A stretch of 64,000 nucleotides of DNA from the NCBI GenBank assembly GCA_029259595.1, contig JAJDEW010000074.1:1-64000 (forward strand), read 5' to 3'. Position numbers and translations under genes: made by a program. This document shows, piece after piece, positions 1 through 9,021 of this stretch (position 1 is the first letter of the stretch; each line of letters opens with the position of its first letter). The notes beneath the pieces were generated by a model that searched no databases, was not told the DNA's origin, and saw only the letters and a program-made list of their open reading frames with translations. This DNA comes from Planctomycetota bacterium (lineage in GTDB: Bacteria; Planctomycetota; UBA1135; GCA-002686595).

Positions 1-745
1 TCCTTCGTCGCTGGTCCTGGATCCGAGGTCGGTGACGGGGGCCGCGGAGCGCAGGCCCGCCGCAGGCGGGCCGTAGCGCAGCCTCGGAGCCGCAGGCTCC
101 GTGCTTGTGCCGTTGCGCGGCGCAGCCGCGCAATCAGGCACAGGCGCGCGACGCAGTGCGCGCCGCGTCCTGAGGTGGTTGGGGCTCGCGGCTGCCCGAG
201 CCGGAGGCCTTCGGGTTGCGTCCCTCGCGGGGAGGATCGAATCGTCCTTGCGCGACCCCGTCTCATCGCGCAAAGCGATTGCGAGCGAAGCGAGCGAGTC
301 CGTCGACCACGCCGGAGCGCACGTCCATCGGCCACCTCGTCGACCGTCGTTCGGTCCATGGCGGTGGAATCGACCTTGGAACTCCCCGAGACGCCTCGCT
401 CGCTTCGCTCGCAATCGCTGAGCGCCATGAACGCGCTTCCGCCAGCACGGGACGGGACCGGCCGCGAGGGTCGCAACCCGAAGGCCCCCATACGGTCAGC
501 CGTGGGCCGAACGACTCAGGACGCGGCCCACACATCGTCGTGCGCCAGTGACAGATATCCCCGCAGGCGCCCCGCAACGCCACGACACGGAGCCAGCGGC
601 ACCGAGGCAAACGCCCCCCAGCGCCGCGCCACGGCACCAGCACGGAGCCTGCGGCTCCGAGGCTACGGCCCGCCTGCGGCGGGCCTTCGCGGCCTTCGTC
701 ATCGACCTTCGTCACGACCTCTCGAACGAATACCGGCGTCATCAC
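1..745. repeat. giant imperfect palindrome in a gene-free region
   Basis: No credible gene is seen here; the long open frames crossing it are antisense to the sulfatase-like gene or have no recognisable content. Instead the two halves are inverted copies of each other. Matching arms are 53-75 with 664-686 (23 bp perfect), 81-105 with 639-663 (25 bp perfect), 162-174 with 515-527 (13 bp), 206-230 with 462-486 (24 of 25) and 274-297 with 396-419 (24 bp perfect). All pairs are centred between about 345 and 372, so this is one nested structure, not chance hairpins. Weaker similarity continues out to position 1 and to about 745. The transcript of either strand could fold into a very long hairpin. 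The structure may be two inverted copies of a roughly 350-bp intergenic repeat; that origin is inference. Confidence 0.8.
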
Positions 746-801
746 AGGTCCCTGGTCCTGATCCGAAGACGATGATGTTGGCCCCGGAGCGCGGGCCCGC
801 C

Positions 802-2895
802 CTACTCCCCCGCCAACGCCACCAGCCGGTCCCCTTGCGCGGTCCGTTTCACCGCGTAGACCTCGAGCGGCGCTCCCGGGGTCAGGTCCTCGCGCGCCAG
901 CAGGGCGGCGAAGGACGTGCGTTCGCCTTCGGGTCCGTAGGTCGGCGTGACCGTTCGCACCGTTCCGCCGACCGCGAGGGCCACTCGTTCGGGCACAGGC
1001 GCTCCCCGGACCTCGCCCAGCACGAGCCCCGGATAGATCGCTCCTTCCCCATTCCAATCCTTCAGGGCCTCCGCTCCGCGCAGGTGCACGCGTGGGCCGT
1101 CGGGTGCGGCGCTGTCCACGGGAAGCGTGTTGGTGCGCTTTCCGACGAACGGGTGGGCTCCACCGAGCTGCCAGATCTCCGTCCAGTGCGGTGCATCGCC
1201 GAACAGGGCGCGCTTGTAGTCCAGGGCCGGCCACAGGGTCGGGAAGCTCCCGTCCACCACCACGGATCCGCCGCCCTTGTTGTGCATCTCCTTCGTGTCC
1301 TTCCGCGGCCCCGCGGCGAAGACCGAGCGCCCGTCCGTTTCCCAGGGCAACTCGATCTCCAGGAGATCGGCGATCGTCGGCAGGATGTCGATCGACTCGA
1401 CGTTCGAAGCGTCCACCACGCCCGCGGCCTGGCCCGGCAGCTTCACGAAGAGCGGCACGTGCAGGAGGTCCCGCGTGCGCTCCTCGGTCGAGATCTCGCG
1501 CGACAGGCCGCGGAGGCTGCAGCCGTGGTCGGAGGTCACGATCACGAGCGAGCGGTCCCAGGTGCCGAGCTCCTGCATGCGGTCGATCAGATCGCCCAGG
1601 AGGACGTCCACGAAGCCCAGTTGCAGGATGTGGCGCTGGAAGCCCAGGTCGAGCAGGTGGTCGTGTTTGGACCAGTCGTTCAGGCCCACCTCGCGGATGA
1701 AGCGCGTATCGATCTTGTGGCCGGATGGCACGTACTCCCACGGAACGTGCGGCAGCATCAAGTGCAGGAACGAGAGCGTCGGACGCTCGTCGTCATCGAA
1801 CACGTCGACGAAGCGCCGGAAGTTGTCGGCGCGGAGCGTCTCGCCGGCCTCGAGCGGCGTTCCACCGCCCAGGCCGAACGCGCCCCAGTTCTCGGTCACC
1901 GACGGCAGGATCTTCGCCCACTCCTTCGGCAGAACGACGTGCCCGACGACGTAGCGCGTGTCGTCCACGAGGGCGCTCAGGCGCGTGAGGAGGTCGTGCT
2001 GCGGCCGCTCGACGTCGAGCAATTCCGGTGGACAGAGCTGGGTGATGCGTTCGTGCACCGCCATCCGGTGCGAGCCGCCGAGCAGCGTGAAGAGGTTTTG
2101 CGGATGATCCTCGACGCGCGGCAGGAGCCGGTGATCGCGAACGAGCCGCCCCGTGAGGATCGATGGCAACGCGAGCAACGTCCGCTTGTAGCAGGCGCTC
2201 GCGTTCTTGAACCAGGTGCTGGTTGCGGCGAGCCGTGCGAAGTTCGGGAAGAGCTCGGAATCGACCTCGTCCACGGTCCGCATCAGGGTCGAAACCGGCA
2301 GTTGATCGAAGACGACGAGGACGACGCTGGTCCGTGCGCGAGCATCCGCCCTGCCCGTGCCGAAGGTCTCGACCGGTGCACCCTCCGGCTTCCAGGCGAT
2401 GTCCGCGATGCCCGGCCGCGCCAGGAACAGCGCGGCGAAGACGAGCGGTGCCGGCCCCGAGAGGGTCAAGAGCTGGCGCAGAGGTTCGGTGGTGGCGTAG
2501 GCGCGGGCCACCAGAGCCCCGGCGGCGATCGCCCCGAAGAATCCCGGCCAGGGCCCGATCGAACGCGCGAGCCAGGGGAAGAGCAGCAAGGCGATCAAGA
2601 AGCAGACGAAGCCGAGGTGGGCCCAGCGGGCGCTCCTCGCGTTCACGCGCGCCAGAACGAGCGGCACGAGGAGCAAGGGCAGCGGCACCACGAGGATGAG
2701 GCCGAGCGTGAAGATCCACAGGTCCGCCGCCTGCGCACCCCGCGTCAGGAAGAAGCCGGGCTCCCGCCCGAGCACGTCGAACAGGGGCTGCGCCAGGGCG
2801 AAGCCGAACAGGACCAGGAGGTGCAGGCACGCGCTCGGACTACCGGGGTGCCAGGTCCGGGACGCGGGGCGGGAGGCAGGGTCGGGTGTCGTCAT
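802..2895 (-). CDS. membrane-anchored sulfatase-like protein (alkaline phosphatase superfamily)
   Basis: The product has 697 residues. The first 160 hold about five hydrophobic segments (roughly 22-42, 58-80, 91-110, 115-132, 147-160), followed by an alkaline-phosphatase-fold catalytic domain facing the periplasm. Visible metal-site motifs are VVLVVFDQLP near residue 195, a HVPWE segment in the middle, and VIVTSDHG near 450. The usual sulfatase signature C/S-x-P-x-R is absent. The corresponding region reads ACYKRT..LPSILTG, so a Thr could be the nucleophile, as in phospho-group transferases of the superfamily such as LtaS or EptA. The substrate is unknown; transfer or removal of a phosphate or sulfate on a surface glycan or lipid is an inference. 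It is divergent from ribH and convergent with nothing, ending at the giant palindrome. Confidence 0.8.
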   Translation of the reverse strand: MTTPDPASRPASRTWHPGSPSACLHLLVLFGFALAQPLFDVLGREPGFFLTRGAQAADLWIFTLGLILVVPLPLLLVPLVLARVNARSARWAHLGFVCFLIALLLFPWLARSIGPWPGFFGAIAAGALVARAYATTEPLRQLLTLSGPAPLVFAALFLARPGIADIAWKPEGAPVETFGTGRADARARTSVVLVVFDQLPVSTLMRTVDEVDSELFPNFARLAATSTWFKNASACYKRTLLALPSILTGRLVRDHRLLPRVEDHPQNLFTLLGGSHRMAVHERITQLCPPELLDVERPQHDLLTRLSALVDDTRYVVGHVVLPKEWAKILPSVTENWGAFGLGGGTPLEAGETLRADNFRRFVDVFDDDERPTLSFLHLMLPHVPWEYVPSGHKIDTRFIREVGLNDWSKHDHLLDLGFQRHILQLGFVDVLLGDLIDRMQELGTWDRSLVIVTSDHGCSLRGLSREISTEERTRDLLHVPLFVKLPGQAAGVVDASNVESIDILPTIADLLEIELPWETDGRSVFAAGPRKDTKEMHNKGGGSVVVDGSFPTLWPALDYKRALFGDAPHWTEIWQLGGAHPFVGKRTNTLPVDSAAPDGPRVHLRGAEALKDWNGEGAIYPGLVLGEVRGAPVPERVALAVGGTVRTVTPTYGPEGERTSFAALLAREDLTPGAPLEVYAVKRTAQGDRLVALAGE

Positions 2896-3114
2896 GGCGC
2901 GGCCGGTTGCTCGGCCGCGGGAGGATATCGAACGGACGCCCGGCCGGGGATCTCGCAGCGGGTCCTCGTGCCCGCCGAAAAGGGATCCACGCTCCCGGGG
3001 GACGTGTGTAGACTGTGCGGCCCCCTACAAGCCCGTTGAACACGTCCTTCGGCGCCAGGGCGCCGGCATCCAAGGCGCTTGATCAACGCACTCCTCGGGG
3101 CGATCTTTCGAAGC

Positions 3115-3630
3115 ATGGCACGCGATTCCGACGACCGACGGCCCCTCCGTCTCGATGAGGGCGTCCGCCTCGCGGCGGTCGTCTCGACGTATCACCATGA
3201 GCTCACCGGCACGATGGCGGCTTCCGCCCGCGCCACCCTGCTCGCGGCCGGCCTGGCGGAAACGAACTGGCTCGAGGTGCTCGTCCCCGGCGCCTTCGAA
3301 CTGCCGCTCGTCGCGCAGACCCTGCTCGATCGCCGTGACCTCGATGCCGTCCTGTGCTTCGGCCTCGTCTTAAAGGGCGAGACAGAGCACGACCGCTACA
3401 TCTCCCAGGCCGTCGCCCAGGCCCTGATGCAGCTCGGCCTCGCATCGCAAAAGCCCTGTCTCTTCGGCCTGCTCACCTGCCCCACCTTGGCTCATGCCGA
3501 AGCGCGCGCGCGCGTGGAAGCCGAAGGAGGCCTCGACAAGGGGGCCGAGGTCGCGCGAGCCGCGATCGGAACGCTGACCGCCCTCAGAAACGCCCGTCGA
3601 GAGCTCGGAACCGCCGAGATCAGCTCGTGA
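3115..3630 (+). CDS. ribH: 6,7-dimethyl-8-ribityllumazine synthase
   Basis: Lumazine synthase condenses 5-amino-6-ribitylaminouracil with dihydroxybutanone phosphate in the penultimate step of riboflavin synthesis. The 171-residue product carries VPGAFELP (57-64), KGETEHDRY (87-95, with the catalytic-position His at 92) and FGLLT (117-121), all family hallmarks in the right order. The N-terminal substrate loop (STYHHE) departs from the usual RFN-type sequence. The ATG at 3115 is chosen because it leaves a normal family length; an in-frame TTG at 3079 would add 12 residues. The stop overlaps the nusB GTG (GTGA), the classic ribH-nusB arrangement. No FMN riboswitch is visible upstream. Confidence 0.93.
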   Translation: MARDSDDRRPLRLDEGVRLAAVVSTYHHELTGTMAASARATLLAAGLAETNWLEVLVPGAFELPLVAQTLLDRRDLDAVLCFGLVLKGETEHDRYISQAVAQALMQLGLASQKPCLFGLLTCPTLAHAEARARVEAEGGLDKGAEVARAAIGTLTALRNARRELGTAEISS

Positions 3631-4109
3631 AGAAACGTACGCGCGCACGGGAGCTGGCCCTCCAGTTCCTCTATCAGCTCGACCTGCGGGGTTTCGACTT
3701 CCTGGACGAGGCCGGGGCCTTCCTCCGCGACGAGGAATCCGACAAGGGCACTCGCGACTTCGCCCTGCGGATCGTGAACGGCTCCGCCGAACACCGCGAC
3801 GAGATCGACGACATCATCCGTTCGGTCGCGCAGAACTGGGACATCGAGCGCATGGCGGTCATCGACCGCAACGTCCTGCGAATGGCGACGTTCGAGCTGC
3901 TTTACTGCGAGGACGTGCCACCGAAGGTCTCGATCAACGAGGCGATCGAGCTCGGCAAGCGCTATTCGACCCAGAACTCGGGCGGCTTCATCAACGGCGT
4001 GCTCGACAAGATCAAGGACATCGACCGCAACGGTGCGGCGCCGGGGACGTTCACCCGTCCCGACGCCGTGGACACGGGCTCCTCGGAAGAGGTCGGCGCC
4101 GAACTCTGA
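3627..4109 (+). CDS. nusB: transcription antitermination factor NusB
   Basis: NusB binds boxA RNA with NusE (S10) and supports antitermination of rRNA transcription. The 160-residue product starts with KKRTRARELALQFLYQ, the typical arginine-rich boxA-binding opening, and contains the family segments IERMAVIDRNVLRMATFEL and VSINEAIELGKRYS followed by FINGVLDKI. The GTG start overlaps the ribH stop by four bases (GTGA), implying translational coupling. The last 20 residues are acidic and poorly conserved. The palindromic element at 4200-4366 lies just downstream and may separate this unit from ftsY. Confidence 0.95.
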   Translation: MKKRTRARELALQFLYQLDLRGFDFLDEAGAFLRDEESDKGTRDFALRIVNGSAEHRDEIDDIIRSVAQNWDIERMAVIDRNVLRMATFELLYCEDVPPKVSINEAIELGKRYSTQNSGGFINGVLDKIKDIDRNGAAPGTFTRPDAVDTGSSEEVGAEL

Positions 4110-4199
4110 CTGTCGACACGAGGTCACGTTGCAAAGCACCCTCGACACCGGAAGACGCCACCTTGGGTGCGAGGGCGCGCAAGACAAGCTGCGGACTTT

Positions 4200-4366
4200 C
4201 TAGCAGCCTGATGAAGAAGTGCTTCGGATGCGATGCATGTGACCGGGAGGCCCGGCAGGTGCGTGAGAACGCAGGCGAATCGGTAGATTCGGCGAGGCTC
4301 TCGTGTGCCGGCCGGGCTTTCCGGACGCATGCAGCGCGCCGGATGACTTCTTCATCAGGCTGCTAG
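4200..4366. mobile_element. 167-bp palindromic MITE-like element
   Basis: The ends are 21-bp perfect inverted repeats: 4200-4220 begins CTAGCAGCCTGATG and is the exact reverse complement of 4346-4366. The similarity continues inward with mismatches, through matching segments such as GGCCCGGC and AGGCGAATC/GATTCGCC-like arms, down to a perfect hairpin around 4276-4291 (CGAATC, loop GGTA, GATTCG). The whole element therefore folds on itself. It has no coding capacity, and its size, terminal repeats and intergenic location resemble a non-autonomous transposon derivative. No target-site duplication is certain. It lies between nusB and ftsY and could act as a transcription barrier. Confidence 0.7.
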
Positions 4367-4391
4367 CCCCCTGTCAGGTAGAACGGCATCC

Positions 4392-5309
4392 ATGGGCCTT
4401 TTCGATCGACTCAAGAACCGCCTGACCCGGACGCGCTCCGCGCTCTCCGATGGCATCGCGGGCCTCTTTTCCGGCGGGCGTGCGATGGACGACACGCTGC
4501 TCGCGGAGCTCGAGGAGCTGCTGTACACGTCGGACCTCGGGTTGCTCGCGACCGAGATCGTCGAGGACCTCTCCCGCCGCCACCGGCGCGGCGAGGTCCG
4601 GGGCGAGGACGACGTGCGTGCTTCGCTGCGAGCCACGCTACTCGACCGCTTGCCCGCCAAGGAGGAGTGCGGTGAGATCACCCTCGACGCGTCCCCGACG
4701 GTCATCCTCGTCGTCGGTGTCAACGGCTCGGGCAAGACGACCTCGATCGCGAAGCTGGCGCACCGCTTCCACACGCAGGGCCGGCAGGTGCTCGTCGGAG
4801 CTTGCGACACGTTCCGTGCGGCCGCGGCCGATCAGCTCGAGATCTGGGCCGACCGCAGCGACGTCCAGATCGTGCGCAAGGACGAAGGCGCCGATCCCGC
4901 CGCGGTCGCCTTCGAAGCACTGGAGACGGCCGACGTACTGGGCTACGACATCGTGCTGCTCGACACGGCCGGCCGCCTGCACACCCAAAAAAACCTGATG
5001 GACGAGCTGAAGAAGATCCATCGCGTGCTCGGCAAGAAGAAGGAAGGTGCGCCCCACGAGGTCTGGCTCGTCATCGACGGCACGAACGGCCAGAACGCGA
5101 TCCAGCAGGCCAAGCTCTTCACCGCCGCCGTCGAGGTGACCGGTGTCATCGTGGCCAAGCTCGACGGCACGGCCAAGGGCGGCGCCGTCTTCGCCATCAC
5201 GCACGAGCTCGGACTGCCCGTGCGCTACATCGGCACCGGCGAGTCGCTGGAGCTCTTGGAGCCTTTCGACCCCGAAGCCTTCGTCGACGCGGTGCTCGCG
5301 ACGGACTAA
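4392..5309 (+). CDS. ftsY: signal recognition particle receptor FtsY
   Basis: FtsY is the membrane-associated GTPase that receives SRP-ribosome complexes and passes them to the Sec translocon. The 305-residue product is essentially an NG domain with a short amphipathic N-terminus and no long acidic A domain. GTPase motifs are GVNGSGKTT (109-117), DTFRAAAADQ (139-148), DTAGR (191-195), AKLDGTAKGG (255-264) and GTGE (281-284). The usual DATTGQ segment reads DGTNGQ. A TAGAAC hexamer lies seven bases before the ATG and no Shine-Dalgarno is seen. The spacing suggests a leaderless transcript, but the hexamer lacks the final T of a good -10 box. Confidence 0.95.
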   Translation: MGLFDRLKNRLTRTRSALSDGIAGLFSGGRAMDDTLLAELEELLYTSDLGLLATEIVEDLSRRHRRGEVRGEDDVRASLRATLLDRLPAKEECGEITLDASPTVILVVGVNGSGKTTSIAKLAHRFHTQGRQVLVGACDTFRAAAADQLEIWADRSDVQIVRKDEGADPAAVAFEALETADVLGYDIVLLDTAGRLHTQKNLMDELKKIHRVLGKKKEGAPHEVWLVIDGTNGQNAIQQAKLFTAAVEVTGVIVAKLDGTAKGGAVFAITHELGLPVRYIGTGESLELLEPFDPEAFVDAVLATD

Positions 5310-5336
5310 CGCGCGGTCATCGTCGTCCCCTCGCCC

Positions 5337-7622
5337 ATGCCCGCGGAGACCCACGTCCAGCTCCCCTCCGAAGGAGTCCCCACCGACGGTCGGTGGCTCC
5401 TGGGAGTCCTCTTCCTCGCTCCGCTCGCGCTGCTCGCCTGGCCGGGACCGGGAGCGCTCTTGGCCGCCGATCCCTTTCCGCACCTGGCGGGGACGGCCTG
5501 GGCCGCGCTGGCGAGCGTGCCGGCGGCCGTGGTCCTCTTGGTGCGTGTCCGGGGTGCTTTGCCCTTCGCGACGCTGTTGGCCTTCGCGTGGCTCGCTGCG
5601 CTCCTCGTCCTCCAGGCGAGCGGAGTCACGACCGACGTCCTGGAAGCGCACCGCGCGCTGTTCCAGGCGACGATCCTCGTCTTTGCCTTCGTCGCCGGCT
5701 CACGCCTCGGACGCACGGAACTCAGGCTCTTCGAGTGCGGCCTCATGATCGCGAGCCTGGCCTGGACCGTGCAGGCCTTCCTCGACCAATGGACCGGGGT
5801 GTCGCCGGGCGCGGGCGTACTCGGTGACTCGGGCTCGCTGTCGCAGGCGGCCCTTCCGGGAGCCCTGGTCGGGGCACTCTTTTTCGCGCGTGGCAGCGGC
5901 GGCGTGCGCGCTCTGGGCCTCACGACGTTCATCCTGTTCGCGCTGCACGCCTTGCAGGTCCCGGTTCTGGCGGGAGCCGTCGCCGCGCTCCTCGCGCTCG
6001 GCAGTGCGCTCGTGCTCGAGAGCGGTGCGACGCGACGGCGCTGCGCGCTCGTCTTCGGCGCCCTGCTCCTCGGCCTGTTCACACTCGCGACCGGCCTGGT
6101 CCATTCCAGCGGCGGTTCCGCGCCGAACGCGACCGACGGCCTGGACCGTGTGGAGCCTGAAGCGGCCACAGGGGTAGCGAGCACGACCGACGCGACTCGC
6201 CGGTCGCCCTTCGGGGGCTTCGAGGTCCGCGCGCGGATCTGGTCGCGCATCCCCGCTCTGATCGCGGCTCGTCCTGGAGGCATCGGCCCGGGGCAGTTCC
6301 AGGCGAGCTTTCCGCCCTTTCGCGATCCACGCGAGATCCAGCTCTCGCGGCAGGGCGTCTGCAACGACTTCGAGACCGAGGTCGAGCACGCGCACAACGA
6401 CTGGCTGGGTGGACTGGCCGAAGGAGGGGCCCCGGGCGGGCTCTTGTGGTTCGCGCTGCTGGCCTGGATCGGCGCCCGCGCCTGGCGCCGGCTCGCCGGC
6501 GGGACGATCGAAGTCGCCGCCGCCGCGCTCGCCGTCCTCGGCCTGCTCTGGAACGCCGCGCTCCATTCCGCCGTGCTCGTTCACCCCACGAACGGACTCG
6601 TCTTCGGCCTGCTCGCGGGCGTCCTCTTCCAGGGCGGGCGAGCGCTGCGCGCCATCCCCGCCGCGCTCGGCGTGCGCCTCGCGGCGCTCGGCCTGGTCGT
6701 CGTCGCGGTGCTCGCCTGGCCGCTCACCACGCACGGCCGCGCGCTGACCACTTACGTCGGCGCGCTCGCGCGCCTCGACCGCGAGCCGAACGCGAGCGAG
6801 GCCCGGCGGGAGAGCCTCGCGCGCACGGCCCGGGAGAGCCTCGCGCGCGCTCTGGTCGCCGCGCCCGCCTCGGTGCCGGCCAGAAAGCAGTCCGCGCGCC
6901 TCACGAACGAGCTCGAGCCTTGGTTCGAACTCCTGGATCTGCGCCCGTGGGCGGCCGACGTCCACGATCAGCTCGCGACGCTGGCCGCCCGCCGCGGGCA
7001 GGACGAGCTGGCGCGCGAACACTGGGAGACGTCGCTTTCACTCTCCGCCGACCACCCGCGACTCCTGCGCAACCTGGCCCGACTCGCCGCCTGGAGCGAG
7101 CGGCCGAGCGAGGCCGCAACGTGGATCGCACGCCTGGAGGCCAACGGTTGCCTGCAGGCGAACTGGTTGCGTGAGCTCGGTGCGAGCCTGGCGTTGGCGG
7201 GCCGACGCGACGCCGCCCTCGACGCCTTCACACGCGCCGATCCGGAGCTCGCTGGAGGCCCGGAAGCGCTCTTCGCCGCCTCGGGCGCGGCCCGCGAGGC
7301 CGGTGACAAGCGCGTCGCCGACGCCTTGCGCTCGCTCGCCCACCAGGGCTGGGCGCGTCGCCACGCGGCCGCGGGCGACTTCGCGACCGCGGTCCGCAGC
7401 TACCGCCAGGCCCTCGCACCGACCCTCGTGGCCAAGTCCAGCGGCAGCCCCGCGATCCGCCTCGAGAAGGCTGCCGCCGAGTGGCGCGCCGGCCTGCCCG
7501 ACGAAGCCGCGCGGACCTTGCGCGAGGGCGGCGGCGCGAGCGTGCTCGAAGCCGACAACGGCGGCCTCGACTGGGTGCGCTCCTGCTTTTCCGAACTCTC
7601 GGCGCTCGCGGCAAGACGCTGA
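5337..7622 (+). CDS. O-antigen ligase/polymerase-like membrane protein with TPR tail
   Basis: The 761-residue protein has about ten hydrophobic segments in its first 480 residues. A large exported loop holds the family signature EVEHAHNDWLGGLAEGGAPG (near 350-370), matching the H-x-H-N-D...E-x-G core of Wzy_C O-antigen ligases and polymerases. The last 280 residues are soluble, Arg/Ala/Leu rich and helical with TPR-like periodicity (for example DELAREHWETSLSLSADHPR). Such fusions are known in the family. The likely role is joining or polymerising lipid-linked glycans at the periplasmic face. It begins 27 bases after ftsY and is convergent with the methyltransferase gene that follows. The substrate cannot be told from the sequence. 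Confidence 0.8.
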   Translation: MPAETHVQLPSEGVPTDGRWLLGVLFLAPLALLAWPGPGALLAADPFPHLAGTAWAALASVPAAVVLLVRVRGALPFATLLAFAWLAALLVLQASGVTTDVLEAHRALFQATILVFAFVAGSRLGRTELRLFECGLMIASLAWTVQAFLDQWTGVSPGAGVLGDSGSLSQAALPGALVGALFFARGSGGVRALGLTTFILFALHALQVPVLAGAVAALLALGSALVLESGATRRRCALVFGALLLGLFTLATGLVHSSGGSAPNATDGLDRVEPEAATGVASTTDATRRSPFGGFEVRARIWSRIPALIAARPGGIGPGQFQASFPPFRDPREIQLSRQGVCNDFETEVEHAHNDWLGGLAEGGAPGGLLWFALLAWIGARAWRRLAGGTIEVAAAALAVLGLLWNAALHSAVLVHPTNGLVFGLLAGVLFQGGRALRAIPAALGVRLAALGLVVVAVLAWPLTTHGRALTTYVGALARLDREPNASEARRESLARTARESLARALVAAPASVPARKQSARLTNELEPWFELLDLRPWAADVHDQLATLAARRGQDELAREHWETSLSLSADHPRLLRNLARLAAWSERPSEAATWIARLEANGCLQANWLRELGASLALAGRRDAALDAFTRADPELAGGPEALFAASGAAREAGDKRVADALRSLAHQGWARRHAAAGDFATAVRSYRQALAPTLVAKSSGSPAIRLEKAAAEWRAGLPDEAARTLREGGGASVLEADNGGLDWVRSCFSELSALAARR

Positions 7623-7669
7623 TCCGCACCCGGCGCGAGGTCGCGCGACGCCGGCTCGCGCGGTCGGGG

Positions 7670-8809
7670 TCAGTCCGTGATGCGCACGTCTTGAGTCACG
7701 GCCAGGCTGGGAAAGTGCTGCAGGATCGAGTGGTCGAAACCACCCGGGATCAAGGACAGGCCGAACCTGGCTCGGCCCGGCTGGATCGTGCTGTCGCCCA
7801 GGACCCTCTGGACGGGAACCACCTGTCCGTCGAGCTTGAAGCAGACCTGTCCGGGGCCGTCGTACGCGACCTCGATCTCGTGCCGGGCTCCCGGCTGGAC
7901 GACGTAGACGGCGTCCGCGGTGAAGTACAGCTCCTTGCCCTTGGCTCGCTCGTCGCAGGCTTCCAGCGAGAGCACTCCCGCGAAGGTGCAGGGTCGTGAG
8001 AGCGAAGAGCGCAGCGCGAAGCGAAGGCTGCCCGAGTCACGAATGGACGACTCGCCACCCTCGAAGAAGCCCGTGGCCCGCCCGTCCAGGATTTCGATAC
8101 CTCCGACCGTTTCTTGAATCCAATCCGCGGCGGAGCCCTTGATGGCCGAGACGTTGAGGATCTGGTCCGCACCCGAGGTAGACGTCACGTCCAGGCCGAC
8201 GCTCCCGAGCAAGCGCCGGATCTCGCCTGGCGTATAGAACTCGAGTGGATACTCCTCGTCCATCCCCACGACGCGCTGGAACTCGGCCAGGCCCTTGTCG
8301 CTCGAGATGTTCTCGACCTGGATCAGAACCATGCCGCCAGGCTTCAAGACTCGGCTCATCTCCCGCATGTAGCGGTAGGCGTTGCGCTTGTCGACGTGAA
8401 TCAAGCACAGCATCGAGTAGACGAAGTCGACGGATCCGTCCTCGATGCCCGGCAGGTTGGCGCCATACGTCTGGACGAGCCTGGCGTTCGGCACGCCTTC
8501 GAGGTACGCGGCTCCCTCCTTCAGCATCTTCTCCGAGATGTCGACGCCGATGATCTCGCGGACATGCGGAGCCAGCGGTCGCATGACCCGGCCGATCCCG
8601 CAGCCGATGTCGACGACCGTCATCGATGGATTCACGAAAGACGCGAGAAAGTGGGCGTCCGAGCGCCCGGCCGCATCGAAGGCCTCGTCGCGCGTCGCCT
8701 CATCGCGGACGCCTTCCGAGTCCAGAATGGCTCGATGAATGTCCCAATCGGCCGAGCCGTCCCAAAAGGCACGGGCTTTGTCGAGACGCTGATTCGCTGC
8801 TTCTTGCAT
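7670..8809 (-). CDS. class I SAM-dependent methyltransferase with C-terminal beta domain
   Basis: The first 240 residues of this 379-residue protein form a class I methyltransferase: motif I VVDIGCGIG (65-73), an acidic loop end GVD (88-90), and the post-motif segment VLKPGGMVLIQVEN. The remaining ~140 residues are not part of the usual fold. They look beta-rich (YVVQPGARHEIEVAYDG, CFKLDGQVVPV) and resemble a jelly-roll accessory domain. The ATG at 8809 is preceded by GGAG/AGGA purine tracts at 10-20 bases; an upstream in-frame extension to 8968 has no recognisable content. The setting suggests glycan or lipid methylation, which is inference. Confidence 0.75.
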   Translation of the reverse strand: MQEAANQRLDKARAFWDGSADWDIHRAILDSEGVRDEATRDEAFDAAGRSDAHFLASFVNPSMTVVDIGCGIGRVMRPLAPHVREIIGVDISEKMLKEGAAYLEGVPNARLVQTYGANLPGIEDGSVDFVYSMLCLIHVDKRNAYRYMREMSRVLKPGGMVLIQVENISSDKGLAEFQRVVGMDEEYPLEFYTPGEIRRLLGSVGLDVTSTSGADQILNVSAIKGSAADWIQETVGGIEILDGRATGFFEGGESSIRDSGSLRFALRSSLSRPCTFAGVLSLEACDERAKGKELYFTADAVYVVQPGARHEIEVAYDGPGQVCFKLDGQVVPVQRVLGDSTIQPGRARFGLSLIPGGFDHSILQHFPSLAVTQDVRITD

Positions 8810-9021
8810 CGTGGGTTCCTGCTCCGTTGCACTCAGTCTCGAAGGGGCGCGCCCTGCCGTCAACCGGAGAAACCGCCGACGTCTCTCGGCGACGCCGTTT
8901 CGTTCGTGTGGTGCCCCTCCGAGTCCGCCAGTCGTCCGTTCAGGCGCCCGAGCGACCCGGGAGGCCACGATCCCTTCGAAAGGACATCAAGGGCCCGGCG
9001 AACCGGGACCGATGAGCGTTC

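Noticed and set aside
175-3039. 954-codon open frame antisense to the sulfatase-like gene
   Set aside because: Arg/Gly/Ala-rich sequence with no domain; it results from high GC and runs over the real gene and the palindrome.
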